Positions 34,350-45,483 of a stretch of DNA of 64,000 nucleotides are shown in pieces. Numbering within the stretch: the first letter of the stretch is position 1; each line of letters opens with the position of its first letter. A program made the position numbers and the translations under genes. The notes beneath the pieces were generated by a model. The model was not told where the DNA came from. It did not search any database and saw only the letters and a program-made list of their open reading frames with translations. This DNA is from Gammaproteobacteria bacterium (GTDB taxonomy: Bacteria; Pseudomonadota; Gammaproteobacteria; Pseudomonadales; Azotimanducaceae), in NCBI GenBank assembly GCA_018656865.1, contig JABHYO010000187.1:1-64000 (forward strand). Direction: 5' to 3'.

Positions 34350-35268
34350 GGCTCAGCTCCTTCTCGACATAAGCGCGGATATTGTCGGATGCAAGTGGAA
34401 AACCCACCGCTCTTCTCGAGTCGAAATAGCTCTGCGCCACGTTCCTCGCCAGAGTTCTCACTCTCAATATGAAACGCTGCCTTTCCGTTACGGAGATGGC
34501 ATGGCGAGCATCGAGCAAATTAAAAGCATGAGAGGCTTTCATCACGTATTCATAGGCAGGCAATGGCAGTCCTTCGTCCAGAAACCTTTGCGATTCTTTT
34601 TCACAAAAGTCGAACTGATCGAACAGTGCATCGACATCGGCCAGATCGAAGTTGAACTTTGACATCTCAATCTCGTACTGGTGATAGACATCCGCATAGG
34701 TCACCTTGCCAAAGCCGGACTCGGTCCAGGTCAGATCCTTAAAGTCCTCCACTCCCTGTAGATAGAGCGCCAGTCTTTCCAAACCGTAGGTGATTTCTCC
34801 CATCACCGGATAGCACTCAAGACCTCCCACCTGTTGGAAATAGGTGAATTGCGTAATTTCCATGCCGTCCATCCACACTTCCCAACCGAGACCCCAGGCA
34901 CCGAGGGTCGGTGACTCCCAGTTGTCCTCGACAAAGCGGATATCGTGGACCTTTGTATCGATGCCGAGATGTTCCAGAGACTGAAGGTAAAGTTCCTGGA
35001 AGTTATCGGGCGACGGCTTCATGACGACCTGGTACTGGTAGTAGTACTGATACCTGTTTGGGTTCTCACCGTACCGGCCATCCGTTGGCCGACGACAGGG
35101 TTGAACATATGCGGATGACCAGTTTTCGGGACCGATGGCGCGCAGAAAGGTAGCCGGGTGAAAGGTACCAGCGCCCACTTCCATATCGTAGGGTTGCATC
35201 AATATGCAGCCCTTGTCAGCCCAGAAGGTCTGGAGGGCCAGAATTAAGTCCTGAAAAGTTAATGACAT
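34339..35268 (-). CDS. glyQ: Glycyl-tRNA synthetase alpha subunit
   Basis: The product has 309 residues. It starts [18 protein letters not shown] and has [25 protein letters not shown] and the catalytic [26 protein letters not shown]. It supplies the aminoacylation site for glycine. It is the first gene of glyQ-glyS. tag is divergent with an 80-base gap. Confidence 0.97.
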   Translation of the reverse strand: MSLTFQDLILALQTFWADKGCILMQPYDMEVGAGTFHPATFLRAIGPENWSSAYVQPCRRPTDGRYGENPNRYQYYYQYQVVMKPSPDNFQELYLQSLEHLGIDTKVHDIRFVEDNWESPTLGAWGLGWEVWMDGMEITQFTYFQQVGGLECYPVMGEITYGLERLALYLQGVEDFKDLTWTESGFGKVTYADVYHQYEIEMSKFNFDLADVDALFDQFDFCEKESQRFLDEGLPLPAYEYVMKASHAFNLLDARHAISVTERQRFILRVRTLARNVAQSYFDSRRAVGFPLASDNIRAYVEKELSRAN

Positions 35269-35348
35269 GTTGTTACAGCTTAGAGTTGTCTGGACAAAAA
35301 AGTGCGTAAGTATACATCGACGCCAGCAAATCAGATAACCTCACCGCT

Positions 35349-35936
35349 ATGGCTGAAGACAACCATAGACGGTGTGCCTGGAGTGGTGAGGATCCGCTAT
35401 ACATTGCTTATCATGATGAGGAATGGGGTGTGCCCTGCTTTGATGACGACAGTCTGTTCGAGTTTCTATTGCTCGAAGGAGCTCAGGCAGGGCTTGCCTG
35501 GATCACTGTGCTGCGCAAACGAGAGGGATATCGGCGGGCGCTCGAAGGGTTTGATGCGGGGAGGATCGCTCGCTACGGTAAAAAACAGGTGGGTCGGCTA
35601 ATGAACGATACGGGAATCATCCGTAATCGCCTTAAGATCGAAAGTGCGATCACCAATGCGAGAGCATTTCTGGACATTCAGGAACGTCAGGATAGTTTCT
35701 CTGAGTACATCTGGCAGTTTGTCGAGGGAGCCCCCGTACAGAACCGCTTTCGTTCAATGTCCAGGATTCCAGCATCGACCGTTGTGTCCGAGCAGATGTC
35801 CAGGCAGCTAAAAAAAGAAGGATTCAAGTTCGTCGGTCCAACCATCTGTTATGCCTATATGCAGGCCACAGGCATGGTGAACGACCATCTGGTGAACTGT
35901 TACCGGCATGAAGCCTGTCAAAAGCTTGCCCTGTGA
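35349..35936 (+). CDS. tag: DNA-3-methyladenine glycosylase I
   Basis: The product has 195 residues. It has RCAWSGEDPLYIAYHDEEWGVP, with the zinc Cys and catalytic Glu region of Tag, then GLAWITVLRKREGYR and the C-terminal zinc ligands in HLVNCYRHEAC. It removes 3-methyladenine from alkylated DNA. It overlaps the next gene by 4 bases. Confidence 0.95.
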   Translation: MAEDNHRRCAWSGEDPLYIAYHDEEWGVPCFDDDSLFEFLLLEGAQAGLAWITVLRKREGYRRALEGFDAGRIARYGKKQVGRLMNDTGIIRNRLKIESAITNARAFLDIQERQDSFSEYIWQFVEGAPVQNRFRSMSRIPASTVVSEQMSRQLKKEGFKFVGPTICYAYMQATGMVNDHLVNCYRHEACQKLAL

Positions 35937-36811
35937 ACACATTGATCAGCTTTTTACTTGGCCTGCTGGCAAGACTACCAAGGGGGGTATTGCAGTCCGT
36001 TGGTATCGTCGTTGGCCTGGTGAATCACTTTCTTAACACCCGGGCCGCGAGGGTCACGTCGGTCAATCTGGCTTTGTGTGGTATGGACCCCGGCCTTAGA
36101 AAGAAGAGCCTGATCGAAACGGGTAAGACCCTGCTGGAGACACCGGCGACCTGGCTGGCTCCGACCGACAGGATCGATGATTGGATTTGTCATGTTCATG
36201 GCGTCGACCTGCTTGAGCAGGCTATTGAATCGGAAAGAGGCTTGCTGATCCTGCTGCCGCATTTAGGTAACTGGGAACTCATCAATGTCTTCTATCGTCG
36301 CTACGGACTCATGACAGCCCTCTACCACCCTCCCAAGAGGAAAGTCATGCGGTCGCTCATGGCAGAGGTCCGGGGTCAGCATGGTAACGAGATGGTGCCG
36401 ACAACCCGGCAGGGTCTGGCGAGGTTATATCGGGCTCTGAACGAAGGCAGAACAGTGGTGGTCCTGCCGGATCAGATACCTACCTCTGGCCGATACATCC
36501 CGTTTATTGGTCCCCTGGCACTGACTGACGAGCTTTCGGTGCGACTATTGAAGAAAACCAGTGCCAGGGTGCTCGGTCTCTCTATCATCCGTCGTAACGA
36601 TGGTCGCTTCGACATTCATATCCTCGAGCCTGCCGATGAGATCTTCTCGGATGATATGGACGTTGCTTTAACTGCGATGAACGAACTGGTTGAAGAGGCC
36701 GTCCGCCTCGCCCCGGCCCAGTATCAATGGGAGTACAAGCGTTTTCGTGAGCGACCGGCTGGCGAGACCAAGATTTACCGTTTCAATAAACCACCTGAGG
36801 TTCATTCCTGA
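35933..36811 (+). CDS. Lipid A biosynthesis acyltransferase family protein (LpxL/HtrB-like)
   Basis: The product has 292 residues from a GTG start at 35933, overlapping tag. It has an N-terminal membrane segment, the acyltransferase motif HLGNWELI (H-x4-E) near residue 105, and VVVLPDQIPTSGRYIPFIG. This matches the LpxL/LpxM family that adds secondary acyl chains to lipid A. The homologue in the same Pseudomonas position is an HtrB-type acyltransferase. Which acyl chain it transfers cannot be read. The end overlaps the next gene convergently. Confidence 0.85.
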   Translation: MNTLISFLLGLLARLPRGVLQSVGIVVGLVNHFLNTRAARVTSVNLALCGMDPGLRKKSLIETGKTLLETPATWLAPTDRIDDWICHVHGVDLLEQAIESERGLLILLPHLGNWELINVFYRRYGLMTALYHPPKRKVMRSLMAEVRGQHGNEMVPTTRQGLARLYRALNEGRTVVVLPDQIPTSGRYIPFIGPLALTDELSVRLLKKTSARVLGLSIIRRNDGRFDIHILEPADEIFSDDMDVALTAMNELVEEAVRLAPAQYQWEYKRFRERPAGETKIYRFNKPPEVHS

Positions 36812-37383
36812 GGTTTTCTGGCGATGATATAGGCTCGTCCTGTAAGGGGATTTTCCGCGTTCTCGTTTCGACTCTCATCTCGGTAGGTCAAGATATCAAA
36901 TCCGGAAAACATCCCCGGAAGTTCGTCCCGGGCCAATAGAAATTCTCTATTGCGGGGACCGATAGTGTCTGCCTTGTCTTCGGTAAAAGTCTGAAAGAGG
37001 ATTAAACCCCCGGGTTTGCAGGCGCCGACCATCGCGGGGATCAGCTGCCGGTCCAGGTAGTGGCAATTGAGGATCAGATCGTATGACTTACCAGCGAAGC
37101 ATGATGGAGTTATGTCGACCGTTGATGCATTGATCTCGAGTCCGGCTTCAGCAGCTTCTTGCTGAAGCGCTGTGATTGCAACATTTGAGATGTCCCAGGC
37201 ATCGACTTTCATGCCGGCCCGGGCGAGAGCCAGCGTATTGACACCGCGGCCACAGGCGATGTCGCAGGCATGACCCTGGTCCGGTATCAGGTCCACGTTG
37301 TCGATCAAGACAGCAGCCGGACGGCCCTGTTGGGATCCCTCCGAATAGATGCGGTTCCACTTTGATTTTCTGTCCTGGTCCAT
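36802..37383 (-). CDS. Class I SAM-dependent methyltransferase
   Basis: The product has 193 residues. SAM-binding motif I is ACDIACGRGVNTLALARAG near residues 39-57, followed by DAWDISNVAITAL and the second motif YDLILNCHYLDRQLIPAM. It looks like the TehB/thiopurine-type methyltransferase fold. The substrate is unknown. It follows trkH on the minus strand after 27 bases and ends 10 bases inside the convergent acyltransferase gene. Confidence 0.78.
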   Translation of the reverse strand: MDQDRKSKWNRIYSEGSQQGRPAAVLIDNVDLIPDQGHACDIACGRGVNTLALARAGMKVDAWDISNVAITALQQEAAEAGLEINASTVDITPSCFAGKSYDLILNCHYLDRQLIPAMVGACKPGGLILFQTFTEDKADTIGPRNREFLLARDELPGMFSGFDILTYRDESRNENAENPLTGRAYIIARKPQE

Positions 37384-37410
37384 GGGTGTTCTCTATCTTC
37401 TTTGGATAGT

Positions 37411-38859
37411 CTATTTCCGCCAGAACATGGGTGAGAAAAGTACAAGCAATGTGAAGATCTCAAGGCGACCCAACATCATAGTGAAGCAGAGCATCAGTTT
37501 GGCGTTGTCTGTTAGACCGGCATAGTTGAGCGCTACCTCACCGAGACCCGGTCCAAGATTATTGAGGGTGGCACCGACGGCAGAGAACGCTGAAAGAAAA
37601 TCAAGACCAGTCATCACCAGTGCCAGTTGCATAAAAAGAAACACGATGACGTATACGGAGAAAAACCCCCACACCGCTTCCATGATTTGCTCGGGCACTC
37701 GTTGATGATTCACCTTCACTGGAAAAACTGCATTGGGGTGAATGAGGCGGTGCACTTCCCTTAACCCCTGCTTGCAGATCAGCAGGACGCGAATGACTTT
37801 CAAACCACCGCCGGTAGATCCGGCACAGGCACCGGTAAAGGCACCGAAGAAGATCAGGTAAGGCAACATACCGGGCCATGCAGCGAAATCCGTGGTGGCA
37901 AAACCCGTGGTGGTAAAAATCGACACTACTTCAAACAAACCCATTCTGATGGACTGACCAGGGCTCAGTACATTTTCCAGCCAGAGACCTGTGGTGACGA
38001 TTACCGTCGATATCGCAAGAATCGAGAGGTAGAAACGCACCTCATCATCCCGTAAATAGTGAAGCGCTGATTTTTCCTTGAGAGCGAAGAAATGAAGTCC
38101 GAAATTGATTCCGGCGAGTATCATAAAGAATATAGCGATTGATTCGATGATGGCGGAATCAAAGTAACCGATAGAGGCATCATGGGTTGAGAAACCTCCG
38201 ATAGCGATGGTTGAGAAGCTGTGACAGACCGCATCAAAGAGACTCATGCCCGCGGCCCAATAAGCCAGTGCACAAACGACCGTTAGACCGAGGTAAATCG
38301 ACCAGAGGGCGAGCGCTGTTTCCTTGATACGGGGTGTCAGTTTTGAGTCCTTTACAGGACCTGGTGTCTCAGCCCGGTAAAGCTGCATGCCGCCAATGCC
38401 AAGCATCGGTAGTACGGCGACGGCCAAAACGATGATTCCCATACCCCCGAGCCACTGAAGTTGTTGGCGGTAGTAGAGAATGGACTCAGGTAGGTGATCT
38501 AAACCGACGATGACTGTGGCGCCCGTTGTTGTCAGTCCTGAAAAAGACTCAAACAGTGCATCTGGTAGGGAAAGGCCAAGCCCCCCTTCGTTGATAAAAG
38601 GCAGTGCACCGAAAATCCCGAGTGCCAGATAGTAGAAAACGGTTACCAGAAAACCATCCTTGATACGCATATCGGCATCGTTTCGGTGGAATACCAACCA
38701 GAGAAATAGGCCGACAACGAAAGTGATTGTAAATGCCAACAGGAAAACCACTTCCACTCCGTCCTGAAAAATGAGGGAAACGATGACGGGAGGCAGCATC
38801 GTAACGCTGAACATCATCATCAGAATACCGAGGACACGAAGGGCGATTTGAATGTGCAC
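37411..38859 (-). CDS. trkH: Trk potassium uptake protein TrkH
   Basis: The product has 482 residues (E. coli TrkH 483) with many membrane helices. Four pore-loop segments are visible: TTTGATV, STIAIGGFSTHD, TTTGFATTDF and GATLNNLGPG. It forms the potassium pathway with TrkA as the cytosolic gating ring. trkA lies directly upstream, 55 bases away, on the same strand. In Pseudomonas the two genes are often apart. Confidence 0.95.
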   Translation of the reverse strand: MHIQIALRVLGILMMMFSVTMLPPVIVSLIFQDGVEVVFLLAFTITFVVGLFLWLVFHRNDADMRIKDGFLVTVFYYLALGIFGALPFINEGGLGLSLPDALFESFSGLTTTGATVIVGLDHLPESILYYRQQLQWLGGMGIIVLAVAVLPMLGIGGMQLYRAETPGPVKDSKLTPRIKETALALWSIYLGLTVVCALAYWAAGMSLFDAVCHSFSTIAIGGFSTHDASIGYFDSAIIESIAIFFMILAGINFGLHFFALKEKSALHYLRDDEVRFYLSILAISTVIVTTGLWLENVLSPGQSIRMGLFEVVSIFTTTGFATTDFAAWPGMLPYLIFFGAFTGACAGSTGGGLKVIRVLLICKQGLREVHRLIHPNAVFPVKVNHQRVPEQIMEAVWGFFSVYVIVFLFMQLALVMTGLDFLSAFSAVGATLNNLGPGLGEVALNYAGLTDNAKLMLCFTMMLGRLEIFTLLVLFSPMFWRK

Positions 38860-38914
38860 TGAATTACCGCCTGTCGATGCGAATGGAGAAGTGAAGAAAA
38901 TGTTTCATGGTGGA

Positions 38915-40288
38915 CTAGAAAAAGCTCAATGGGGCGTGGAAGAGGTTTTCTACTTCCTTGATACGCTTCTTGTCGACAAGAAACAACACGATATGATCAC
39001 CGGATTCGACGACGACATCGTCGTGGGCGATAACGACACCGTCACCGCGCACAATCGCGCCGATATTTGTACCAGGAGGCAGCTGGATGTCCTCAATTCG
39101 TCGACCGACGACCTTGGAACTGGACTCATCGCCATGCGCTATGGTTTCGATGGCTTCTGCAGCACCCCGGCGCAGGGAGTGAACTTTTTCGACATCGCCC
39201 TGACGAATATGGGTGAGGATAGAGCCGAGGGTTGCCTGTTGTGGGTTGATGACGATATCGATATTGCCACCTTCAATGAGGTCTACATAAGCAGGGTTGT
39301 TGATCAGCGTAATAACCTTGCGGGAACCCAGACTTTTGGCCAGCATGGACGACATAATATTCGCTTCGTCGTCGTTGGTGACGGCGCAGAAAACATCGGT
39401 TTCCTCAATATTTTCCTCAAGCAAAAGCTCGCGGTCCGAGGCGTCGCCAGCGAGGACAATGGTTCGATCGAGGTTCTCTGACAACTCGTAACATCGATGT
39501 CGGTTGTGTTCGATAATGCGAACGCCGTAGCGGTTTTCAACTGTCTGGGCGAGCTGCTCGCCAATGTGACCACCACCGGCGATGACGATACGCTTGTTGG
39601 GTTTCTCGGCACGCCGCATTTCGGACATCACATTCTTAATGTCCCGCGAGGCGGCAATGAAGAAGACCTCATCATCTGCCTCAATCACGGTGTTACCCTG
39701 CGGAATGATGGGTCTGTTCTTACGAAAGATAGCAGCCACGCGGGTATCCACTGTTGGCATATGCTGCCTCAGGTAGCGCAGCTCCTGGTCCACCAGTGGT
39801 CCGCCGTAATAGGCCTTGATGCCAACCAGCTGTACCTGACCCTCAGCGAAGTCCATCACCTGCAGGGCTCCGGGATTGTCTATAAGGCGGGCAATGTCAT
39901 GGGTGACGATCTGCTCAGGGTTAACGATGACATCTACGGGCATCGCGTCGTTACGGAAGATACCGCCATCGCGGATGTAGGCAGATGACCTGACTCTCGC
40001 GATTTTGGTGGGAGTATTGAACACGGTGTAGGCAACCTGGCAGGCCACCATATTGACCTCGTCGCTGTTGGTGACAGCAATCAGCATGTCCGCGTCTTCT
40101 GCACCTGCCTGGCGCATGATGTCCGGGTGCGACGCCATGCCTCTGACCGTTCGAATATCAACCCTGTCCTGAAGTTCCCTCAGGCGGTCTCCGTCCGTGT
40201 CAACGACAGTAATGTCTCCGGATTCCAGAGTCAGGTTCTGGGCAAGATTGCCGCCGACCTCCCCCGCGCCGAGAATGATGATCTTCAT
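38915..40288 (-). CDS. trkA: Trk potassium uptake regulator TrkA
   Basis: The product has 457 residues (E. coli 458) with two RCK repeats. The first NAD-binding fold is [17 protein letters not shown] at the N-terminus and the second is [17 protein letters not shown] near residue 235. It binds NAD(H)/ATP and gates TrkH. It overlaps the rsmB stop by 4 bases, the conserved def-fmt-rsmB-trkA order. Confidence 0.96.
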   Translation of the reverse strand: MKIIILGAGEVGGNLAQNLTLESGDITVVDTDGDRLRELQDRVDIRTVRGMASHPDIMRQAGAEDADMLIAVTNSDEVNMVACQVAYTVFNTPTKIARVRSSAYIRDGGIFRNDAMPVDVIVNPEQIVTHDIARLIDNPGALQVMDFAEGQVQLVGIKAYYGGPLVDQELRYLRQHMPTVDTRVAAIFRKNRPIIPQGNTVIEADDEVFFIAASRDIKNVMSEMRRAEKPNKRIVIAGGGHIGEQLAQTVENRYGVRIIEHNRHRCYELSENLDRTIVLAGDASDRELLLEENIEETDVFCAVTNDDEANIMSSMLAKSLGSRKVITLINNPAYVDLIEGGNIDIVINPQQATLGSILTHIRQGDVEKVHSLRRGAAEAIETIAHGDESSSKVVGRRIEDIQLPPGTNIGAIVRGDGVVIAHDDVVVESGDHIVLFLVDKKRIKEVENLFHAPLSFF

Positions 40289-41562
40289 TGGGTTACCTTT
40301 TGCAGTCGGGCGTAGAAAAAGCCGTCATGCAGGTCCAGTGTGGGTGAAAGTTGAATACCGTGGATTGTAGAAAATATACTTGAATAGGGGTCTGGTACCG
40401 ATATTGGCTGAACACTCACATCCGAGCGGGATTCAAGGATCGAGGAGATAACTTCATCGTTCTCCTGCGGGAGAATGGAGCATGTGGAATACAGTAGTTC
40501 ACCACCTGTGGCAAGCAAGTCAAATGCCTTGTTCAAGAGTACCCGCTGAATGGCACAAAGCTTATCAATATCCGATTTTTTACGCAGCAATTTAATATCG
40601 GGGTGGCGGCGAATGACTCCGGTTGCCGAACAGGGGGCATCAAGAAGAATGCGCGAGAACTTCCTGTCGAATGAACTGGACTCGAGGTCCTCGGTGAGGA
40701 TTTCAGCACTGAGACCCAGTCTTGATAGATTTTCAATGATACGGGGTGTTCGCTTCCTGTCACGATCGAGCGCAGTCAGCTCGATTTCGGCTGATTCCAG
40801 AAGGTGGCAGGACTTGCTGCCTGGTGCGGCACAGGCATCGAGCACCCTCATTCCAGTAGTCGGGTTAAGAAGTATGGCAGCAAGCTGTGCCCCCTCGTCC
40901 TGAACGGAAACCAGACCTTCTTCAAAACCCGGAAGCTGGGTAACATCGACGGGTTTGCTCAGAACGACAGCGGCGTGGCTGAGTCTACCAGCGCTGGCGG
41001 ATAGTCCCGCATCCGCAAGTCGGGTCATATAGTCCTCCCTCGAGCCGCGTCGCAGATTGACTCGGAGCGTCATGGGTGCCCGGGACTGATTGGCAATCAA
41101 TATTTCGTCGTATTGTGGCAGCTGAGTTTTGATAGCATCGATAAGCCACCGTGGATGATTGAACTGCGCCTCAGCATCGTTGTTGGTGACTTCCCTTTTT
41201 AACTTATCGCGCTCACGACCGTACCGGCGAAGAACCCCGTTGATGAGCCCTTTTGCCCAATCCTTGTTCAGAAATCTGGTTGCCTCAACCGCGTTGTTGA
41301 CACTCGCGTGTTCCGGACGGTTCAGGTGATCCATGCTATAGAGTCCTGCCATCAGCAGGAGATGGAGGTCCAGGTGTTTATTGGGCAAGGGTTTTTTTAG
41401 GAGACGATCAATGACACGATCCAGATAATAGTAGTGCCGGGTCACGCCATAGCAGATCTGTTGGACGAGTGGCTTAGTGTCGTCGGCGAAGCACTCATCG
41501 AGATGCCTTTCGTTTAAAAGCATCTCTTCCAGGATTCCGGCGACCTGCTGATATTCGTTCAT
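40285..41562 (-). CDS. rsmB: 16S rRNA (cytosine-967-C5)-methyltransferase
   Basis: The product has 425 residues. It has an N-terminal NusB-like RNA-binding domain ([15 protein letters not shown]) and a catalytic domain with SAM motif [17 protein letters not shown]. The two catalytic Cys are in [17 protein letters not shown] and [13 protein letters not shown]. It makes m5C967 in 16S rRNA. It overlaps both fmt and trkA by 4 bases. Confidence 0.95.
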   Translation of the reverse strand: MNEYQQVAGILEEMLLNERHLDECFADDTKPLVQQICYGVTRHYYYLDRVIDRLLKKPLPNKHLDLHLLLMAGLYSMDHLNRPEHASVNNAVEATRFLNKDWAKGLINGVLRRYGRERDKLKREVTNNDAEAQFNHPRWLIDAIKTQLPQYDEILIANQSRAPMTLRVNLRRGSREDYMTRLADAGLSASAGRLSHAAVVLSKPVDVTQLPGFEEGLVSVQDEGAQLAAILLNPTTGMRVLDACAAPGSKSCHLLESAEIELTALDRDRKRTPRIIENLSRLGLSAEILTEDLESSSFDRKFSRILLDAPCSATGVIRRHPDIKLLRKKSDIDKLCAIQRVLLNKAFDLLATGGELLYSTCSILPQENDEVISSILESRSDVSVQPISVPDPYSSIFSTIHGIQLSPTLDLHDGFFYARLQKVTQ

Positions 41563-42497
41563 GGTGCGCGGCTGTTCAAAAAGACACCTGCATGGAGTAT
41601 GTCAGTGCGGCCGTTCAGCACATCAGCCGGTTTGAGAATGGTGCCCTTGCCGACTGGTAGTTGTATTTCTGTAATTCGGTAGGCGCCTTTGCCGCAGGCA
41701 ACAAGAATTCCTTGCTTTGACACCTCAAGTACCTCTCCTGGTATTCCCTCTTTGTCACTATCTTCAGTTCCGGCATGAACTTTGACCCGCATGTCACCCA
41801 GATAGGTGTAGGTAATAGGGTCGGGCTGGAATGCCCTGACTTTTCTATCGACGATGTTTGAACTCCCCTCCCAATCGATCAGAGCCTCGTCTTTGTCGAT
41901 CTTTGCGGCGTAGACAGTATCCTGAATCGGTTGTTTGACTGCTTGAACGGTACCCGCTTCTATCTCGTCGATAGTCTCGATCAGCAACCGTTGGCCGCTA
42001 TCCAGCATCTTTTGAAACAGTTTAGCGGCGGTATCTCCGGCTTTGATAGTAATGGGTTCGGCTGCGAGCATATCACCTGTATCCAGACCCTCATCCATCT
42101 GAATGATAGTGACACCGGTCTCATGGTCGCCTGCCAGGATAGCCCGCTGAACTGGTGCGGCGCCGCGCCACCGTGGTAGCAGCGAGGCATGGACATTGAT
42201 GCAGCCATGCCTGGGTAGACTCAGGACATCAATTTTTAGAATTTGCCCGTAGGCGACGACAATTAGAGCGTCGAATTCGTAGGTGCTGAGATCGTCAGCT
42301 GTCAGCTTCTGCGGCTGTAAACAGATAAGTTCATGTGAAACGGCAAGCTTTTTGACCGGGCTGGCTATGGGTTTTTTGCCCCGTTTACCCGGTTTATCTG
42401 GTTGGGTGACGACGACCACTACCTCGTGGTGACACTCTATGAGCGCCCTCAGATGACCTGCGGCAAAGTCCGGAGTTCCCGCGAATGCGACTTTCAA
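41559..42497 (-). CDS. fmt: Methionyl-tRNA formyltransferase
   Basis: The product has 312 residues. It starts KVAFAGTPDFAAGHLRAL and has NVHASLLPRWRGAAPVQRAI with the active-site loop, followed by TGVTIIQMDEGLDTGDML. It formylates initiator Met-tRNA; the neighbouring def later removes the formyl group. It overlaps rsmB by 4 bases and follows def by 28. Confidence 0.97.
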   Translation of the reverse strand: MKVAFAGTPDFAAGHLRALIECHHEVVVVVTQPDKPGKRGKKPIASPVKKLAVSHELICLQPQKLTADDLSTYEFDALIVVAYGQILKIDVLSLPRHGCINVHASLLPRWRGAAPVQRAILAGDHETGVTIIQMDEGLDTGDMLAAEPITIKAGDTAAKLFQKMLDSGQRLLIETIDEIEAGTVQAVKQPIQDTVYAAKIDKDEALIDWEGSSNIVDRKVRAFQPDPITYTYLGDMRVKVHAGTEDSDKEGIPGEVLEVSKQGILVACGKGAYRITEIQLPVGKGTILKPADVLNGRTDILHAGVFLNSRAP

Positions 42498-42525
42498 TAG
42501 CTGTCCCGTTGTCTTACTAAGATTG

Positions 42526-43029
42526 TCAGGCCTGTTGTTTCTGCAGTTTTTGCAATTTCTTGCGTATCATCTGGCGTTTGGTGCCTGTCAGATAATCGAC
42601 GAACAATTTGCCTTCCAGGTGATCCATTTCGTGCTGGATGCATACCGCAAGGAGATCGCTGGCCTCAAGGGAAAAGGGTTCGCCATCCCTGCCTATTGCA
42701 TCGCATTGAATCTGCTGAAATCGCATGACCGGTTCGTAAAAACCCGGAACAGACAGGCATCCTTCCGGTGTTTCTATCTCGCCTTCAGAAAGGCGGATTT
42801 CCGGGTTGATGAGAATAAGTGGTTGATCCTTGTTTTCTGAGACATCAATCACGATCAGTCGTTTGTGGACATTGACCTGGCTGGCGGCCAGACCGATGCC
42901 AGGTGCCTCATACATAGTTTCCAACATCTGGTCTGCCAGATCGGCAATACGCCCGTCCACCAGCTTTACCGGTTTTGCCACCTTGCGCAGGCGAGGATCG
43001 GGAAATTCGAGAATTTCTAATGGAGCCAT
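42526..43029 (-). CDS. def: Peptide deformylase
   Basis: The product has 167 residues. The three family motifs are present: [17 protein letters not shown], and the metal-binding QHEMDHLEG. It starts [18 protein letters not shown]. It removes N-formyl groups from new proteins. It is first in def-fmt-rsmB-trkA-trkH and is divergent from the LysM gene. Confidence 0.97.
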   Translation of the reverse strand: MAPLEILEFPDPRLRKVAKPVKLVDGRIADLADQMLETMYEAPGIGLAASQVNVHKRLIVIDVSENKDQPLILINPEIRLSEGEIETPEGCLSVPGFYEPVMRFQQIQCDAIGRDGEPFSLEASDLLAVCIQHEMDHLEGKLFVDYLTGTKRQMIRKKLQKLQKQQA

Positions 43030-43172
43030 ATGGTTTTGTCATATACCTCTAGTAAAAGAGCAACTTGTGCTGCTAAGATTATGATCAACTTGATAATTCA
43101 GGTGGCCTGCGTATTGCTATTCGGGCTCGCATAACCTGATATTGTACTCTATTTTGCGGACGGGATTCGTTT

Positions 43173-44258
43173 ATGAAGATTCGACCGGGATTATCGCTGC
43201 TACTCTGTCTACTTCTGTTTTCGTCGGGTATGGCGACAGCGGCAGAGGATTCCCTGCTCCGGGAAGGCCATCCTGATCAGTATGAAGTAAAGGAAGGCGA
43301 TACGCTCTGGGGAATTGCCTCGATGTTCCTCAAAGATCCCTGGTACTGGCCGGAAATCTGGCATGTAAACCCCAGCATTGATAACCCGCACCTGATCTAT
43401 CCGGGTGACGAAATCGTCTTAAATTATGTTGGAGGCGACCCGCAATTATCGCTGAAGCGAGGCCCCGGCGGTCGGACCTACAAACTGAAACCTGAACAGC
43501 GGGTTCGTCAGGGAGACCGATATGAGAAGCTTGAACCCAGAGTTAGAGTAGAACCGCTATCGGGTGCCATTCCGGCCATCCCCCTCGACGCGGTCGCAAG
43601 CCTGATGTCGACCGGTAGAATCGTTGAAGAAGACACGCTCGAACTGGCGCCGAGAATACTGTCAGGGAAGTCGGAGCGATTGATCTTCGGACCCGGTGAT
43701 CAGTTTTATGCCAGGGGGCAGTGGGACGAAAATACGTCGGTATATGGCATTTTTCGAGAAGGTAATGTCTATCTGGACCCGGAAACAGAGGAAATACTCG
43801 GTTTTGAGGCAATCGAAGTCGGTCTTGCCCGGGCTGTAGAGCGAAGTGGCGATGTCGTCACCTTCGATCTCACCAGCGTGAAGGAAGATGTACGAATTGG
43901 CGATCGCCTGATGCCGACTGAAGAGCGCAGGGTTGAATCCACCTTTTACCCAACGCCACCGGACCGAAAGGTCGAGGGCGTCATTATGACAGTACTGGGT
44001 GGTGTTACTCAGGTAGGCCGTAACGACGTGGTTGTGATCAACCGTGGCACAAGTGCGGGCATCGATGTGGGTAATGTACTCGCCATTGCCAAAAAGGGAG
44101 CCTACGTCAGGGACAGATACAATCGTGACATGGTTCAGTTGCCAACAGAACGAGCCGGCATCCTGATGGTCTTCAGGGCTTTCGAAAAGATGGCCTATGG
44201 ACTGGTACTTCAGACTCAGGAACCTCTACGGGTTGGTGACGTCGTTCGAAATCCCTAG
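43173..44258 (+). CDS. LysM domain periplasmic protein
   Basis: The product has 361 residues. A signal peptide (residues 1-23, ending GMATAAED) is followed by one LysM motif (YEVKEGDTLWGIASMFLKDPWYWPEIW) near residues 37-85 and a long beta-rich C-terminal part without recognised domain. It should bind peptidoglycan in the periplasm. The gene lies divergent to def and upstream of dprA, a conserved place in gammaproteobacteria, where its precise role is unknown. Confidence 0.87.
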   Translation: MKIRPGLSLLLCLLLFSSGMATAAEDSLLREGHPDQYEVKEGDTLWGIASMFLKDPWYWPEIWHVNPSIDNPHLIYPGDEIVLNYVGGDPQLSLKRGPGGRTYKLKPEQRVRQGDRYEKLEPRVRVEPLSGAIPAIPLDAVASLMSTGRIVEEDTLELAPRILSGKSERLIFGPGDQFYARGQWDENTSVYGIFREGNVYLDPETEEILGFEAIEVGLARAVERSGDVVTFDLTSVKEDVRIGDRLMPTEERRVESTFYPTPPDRKVEGVIMTVLGGVTQVGRNDVVVINRGTSAGIDVGNVLAIAKKGAYVRDRYNRDMVQLPTERAGILMVFRAFEKMAYGLVLQTQEPLRVGDVVRNP

Positions 44259-44374
44259 GCGAATTGCCCACAGTTAAACGGTAAACAGGCTTACAGCCAA
44301 CCACTTGGATCTGCTACCTTAATTTGCGGGTACAGGAATTATGCTTGTGGTTTTAGGCAGTCTACTGGCGACCT

Positions 44375-45433
44375 TTGACCGATCTTCATTTACTCGCGCT
44401 TCATCGATTGTTGCTGAATAAGCCCGGCGGAATGCTGGAAGCCATGGCTGGTACTGCAGATGCCTCTCTCGTACTGCAGGGTCTAAGAATTCCAGGTACA
44501 AAGGATGCGCTAAAAGAAGCTGAGGGCGACCTTAATTGGCTTCAGGCGTCTGATCACCATCTTATTCGGTATACAGATGACGACTATCCAGGGCGTCTGA
44601 AGGAAATCTGGAATCCACCTTATCTCCTCTATGCCAGTGGTCACCGAAATGCGTTTTACAAGACTGATCAGGCCGTTGCGGTGGTTGGTGCTCGTAAAGC
44701 ATCGAGCTATGGCTTGAAACAGGCGGCGGCCATTGCTGAAGAGCTCGGGCGTCGAGATGTCACCGTCGTCAGTGGGCTGGCCCTTGGTATAGACGCAGCA
44801 GCTCACGAGGGTGCGCTTCTGGGCCACGGTACTACGATTGCTGTACTTGGTACGAGTTGTGACGATATCTACCCGAAACGAAACTGGCGATTGGCTGAAC
44901 GAATACAGTCTCACGGTCTAATCATCAGTGAGTTCCCCCTGGGTACACCCGCCTATCCAGCAAACTTCCCGCGCAGGAATCGCATCGTCACGGGGCTCGC
45001 CGTGGCAACGGTAGTTGTTGAAGCTGCACTTAAGAGCGGATCTCTGATATCGGCCCGATTGGCGGGGAGCGAAGGCAGGGAGGTGATGGCGGTACCAGGA
45101 CAGGTCACCAATCCGCAGTCCCGGGGTTGTCATCAACTGATTCGCGATGGCGCGACGTTGATCGAAACGGCATCGGATATCCTGCGGGAACTTGGGATCG
45201 AAGGGGAGATTAGCCTTCAAATGGGATCTCACGGACACGATCTCAGTCCTGATCAGCTGATCCTGATGGAGATGCTGGCACAGGGGCCACAGTCCATCGA
45301 TATGCTCATGGATCGCGTAGAATTGTGTATCGAGGATCTGACGGTCGGGCTCGTCAGTCTGGAAGTGCTGGGACTAATTTTCTCGGAAGGTGGTCGATAT
45401 CAGCTTGCCCGGGTTAGCGAGGGACTTGCCTAG
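44375..45433 (+). CDS. dprA: DNA-processing protein DprA (Smf)
   Basis: The product has 352 residues. The start is a TTG at 44375, the only usable start after an in-frame stop at 44354 and in line with family starts. The Rossmann-like domain has VVGARKASSYG, VVSGLALGIDAAAHEGAL and FPRRNRIVTGLA. A C-terminal winged-helix part follows. It loads RecA on incoming single-stranded DNA in transformation. The ribosome site is weak. Confidence 0.92.
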   Translation: MTDLHLLALHRLLLNKPGGMLEAMAGTADASLVLQGLRIPGTKDALKEAEGDLNWLQASDHHLIRYTDDDYPGRLKEIWNPPYLLYASGHRNAFYKTDQAVAVVGARKASSYGLKQAAAIAEELGRRDVTVVSGLALGIDAAAHEGALLGHGTTIAVLGTSCDDIYPKRNWRLAERIQSHGLIISEFPLGTPAYPANFPRRNRIVTGLAVATVVVEAALKSGSLISARLAGSEGREVMAVPGQVTNPQSRGCHQLIRDGATLIETASDILRELGIEGEISLQMGSHGHDLSPDQLILMEMLAQGPQSIDMLMDRVELCIEDLTVGLVSLEVLGLIFSEGGRYQLARVSEGLA

Positions 45434-45483
45434 AGTCCACCTGGTAGGCTAAGTTCGCCCCTTTTCAATCAGGAGAGCAAACC

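Noticed and set aside
35270..35348. Promoters in the glyQ-tag divergent gap
   Set aside because: A TATACT-like -10 for glyQ and a TGGACA-like -35 for tag are visible, but neither has a convincing partner box.
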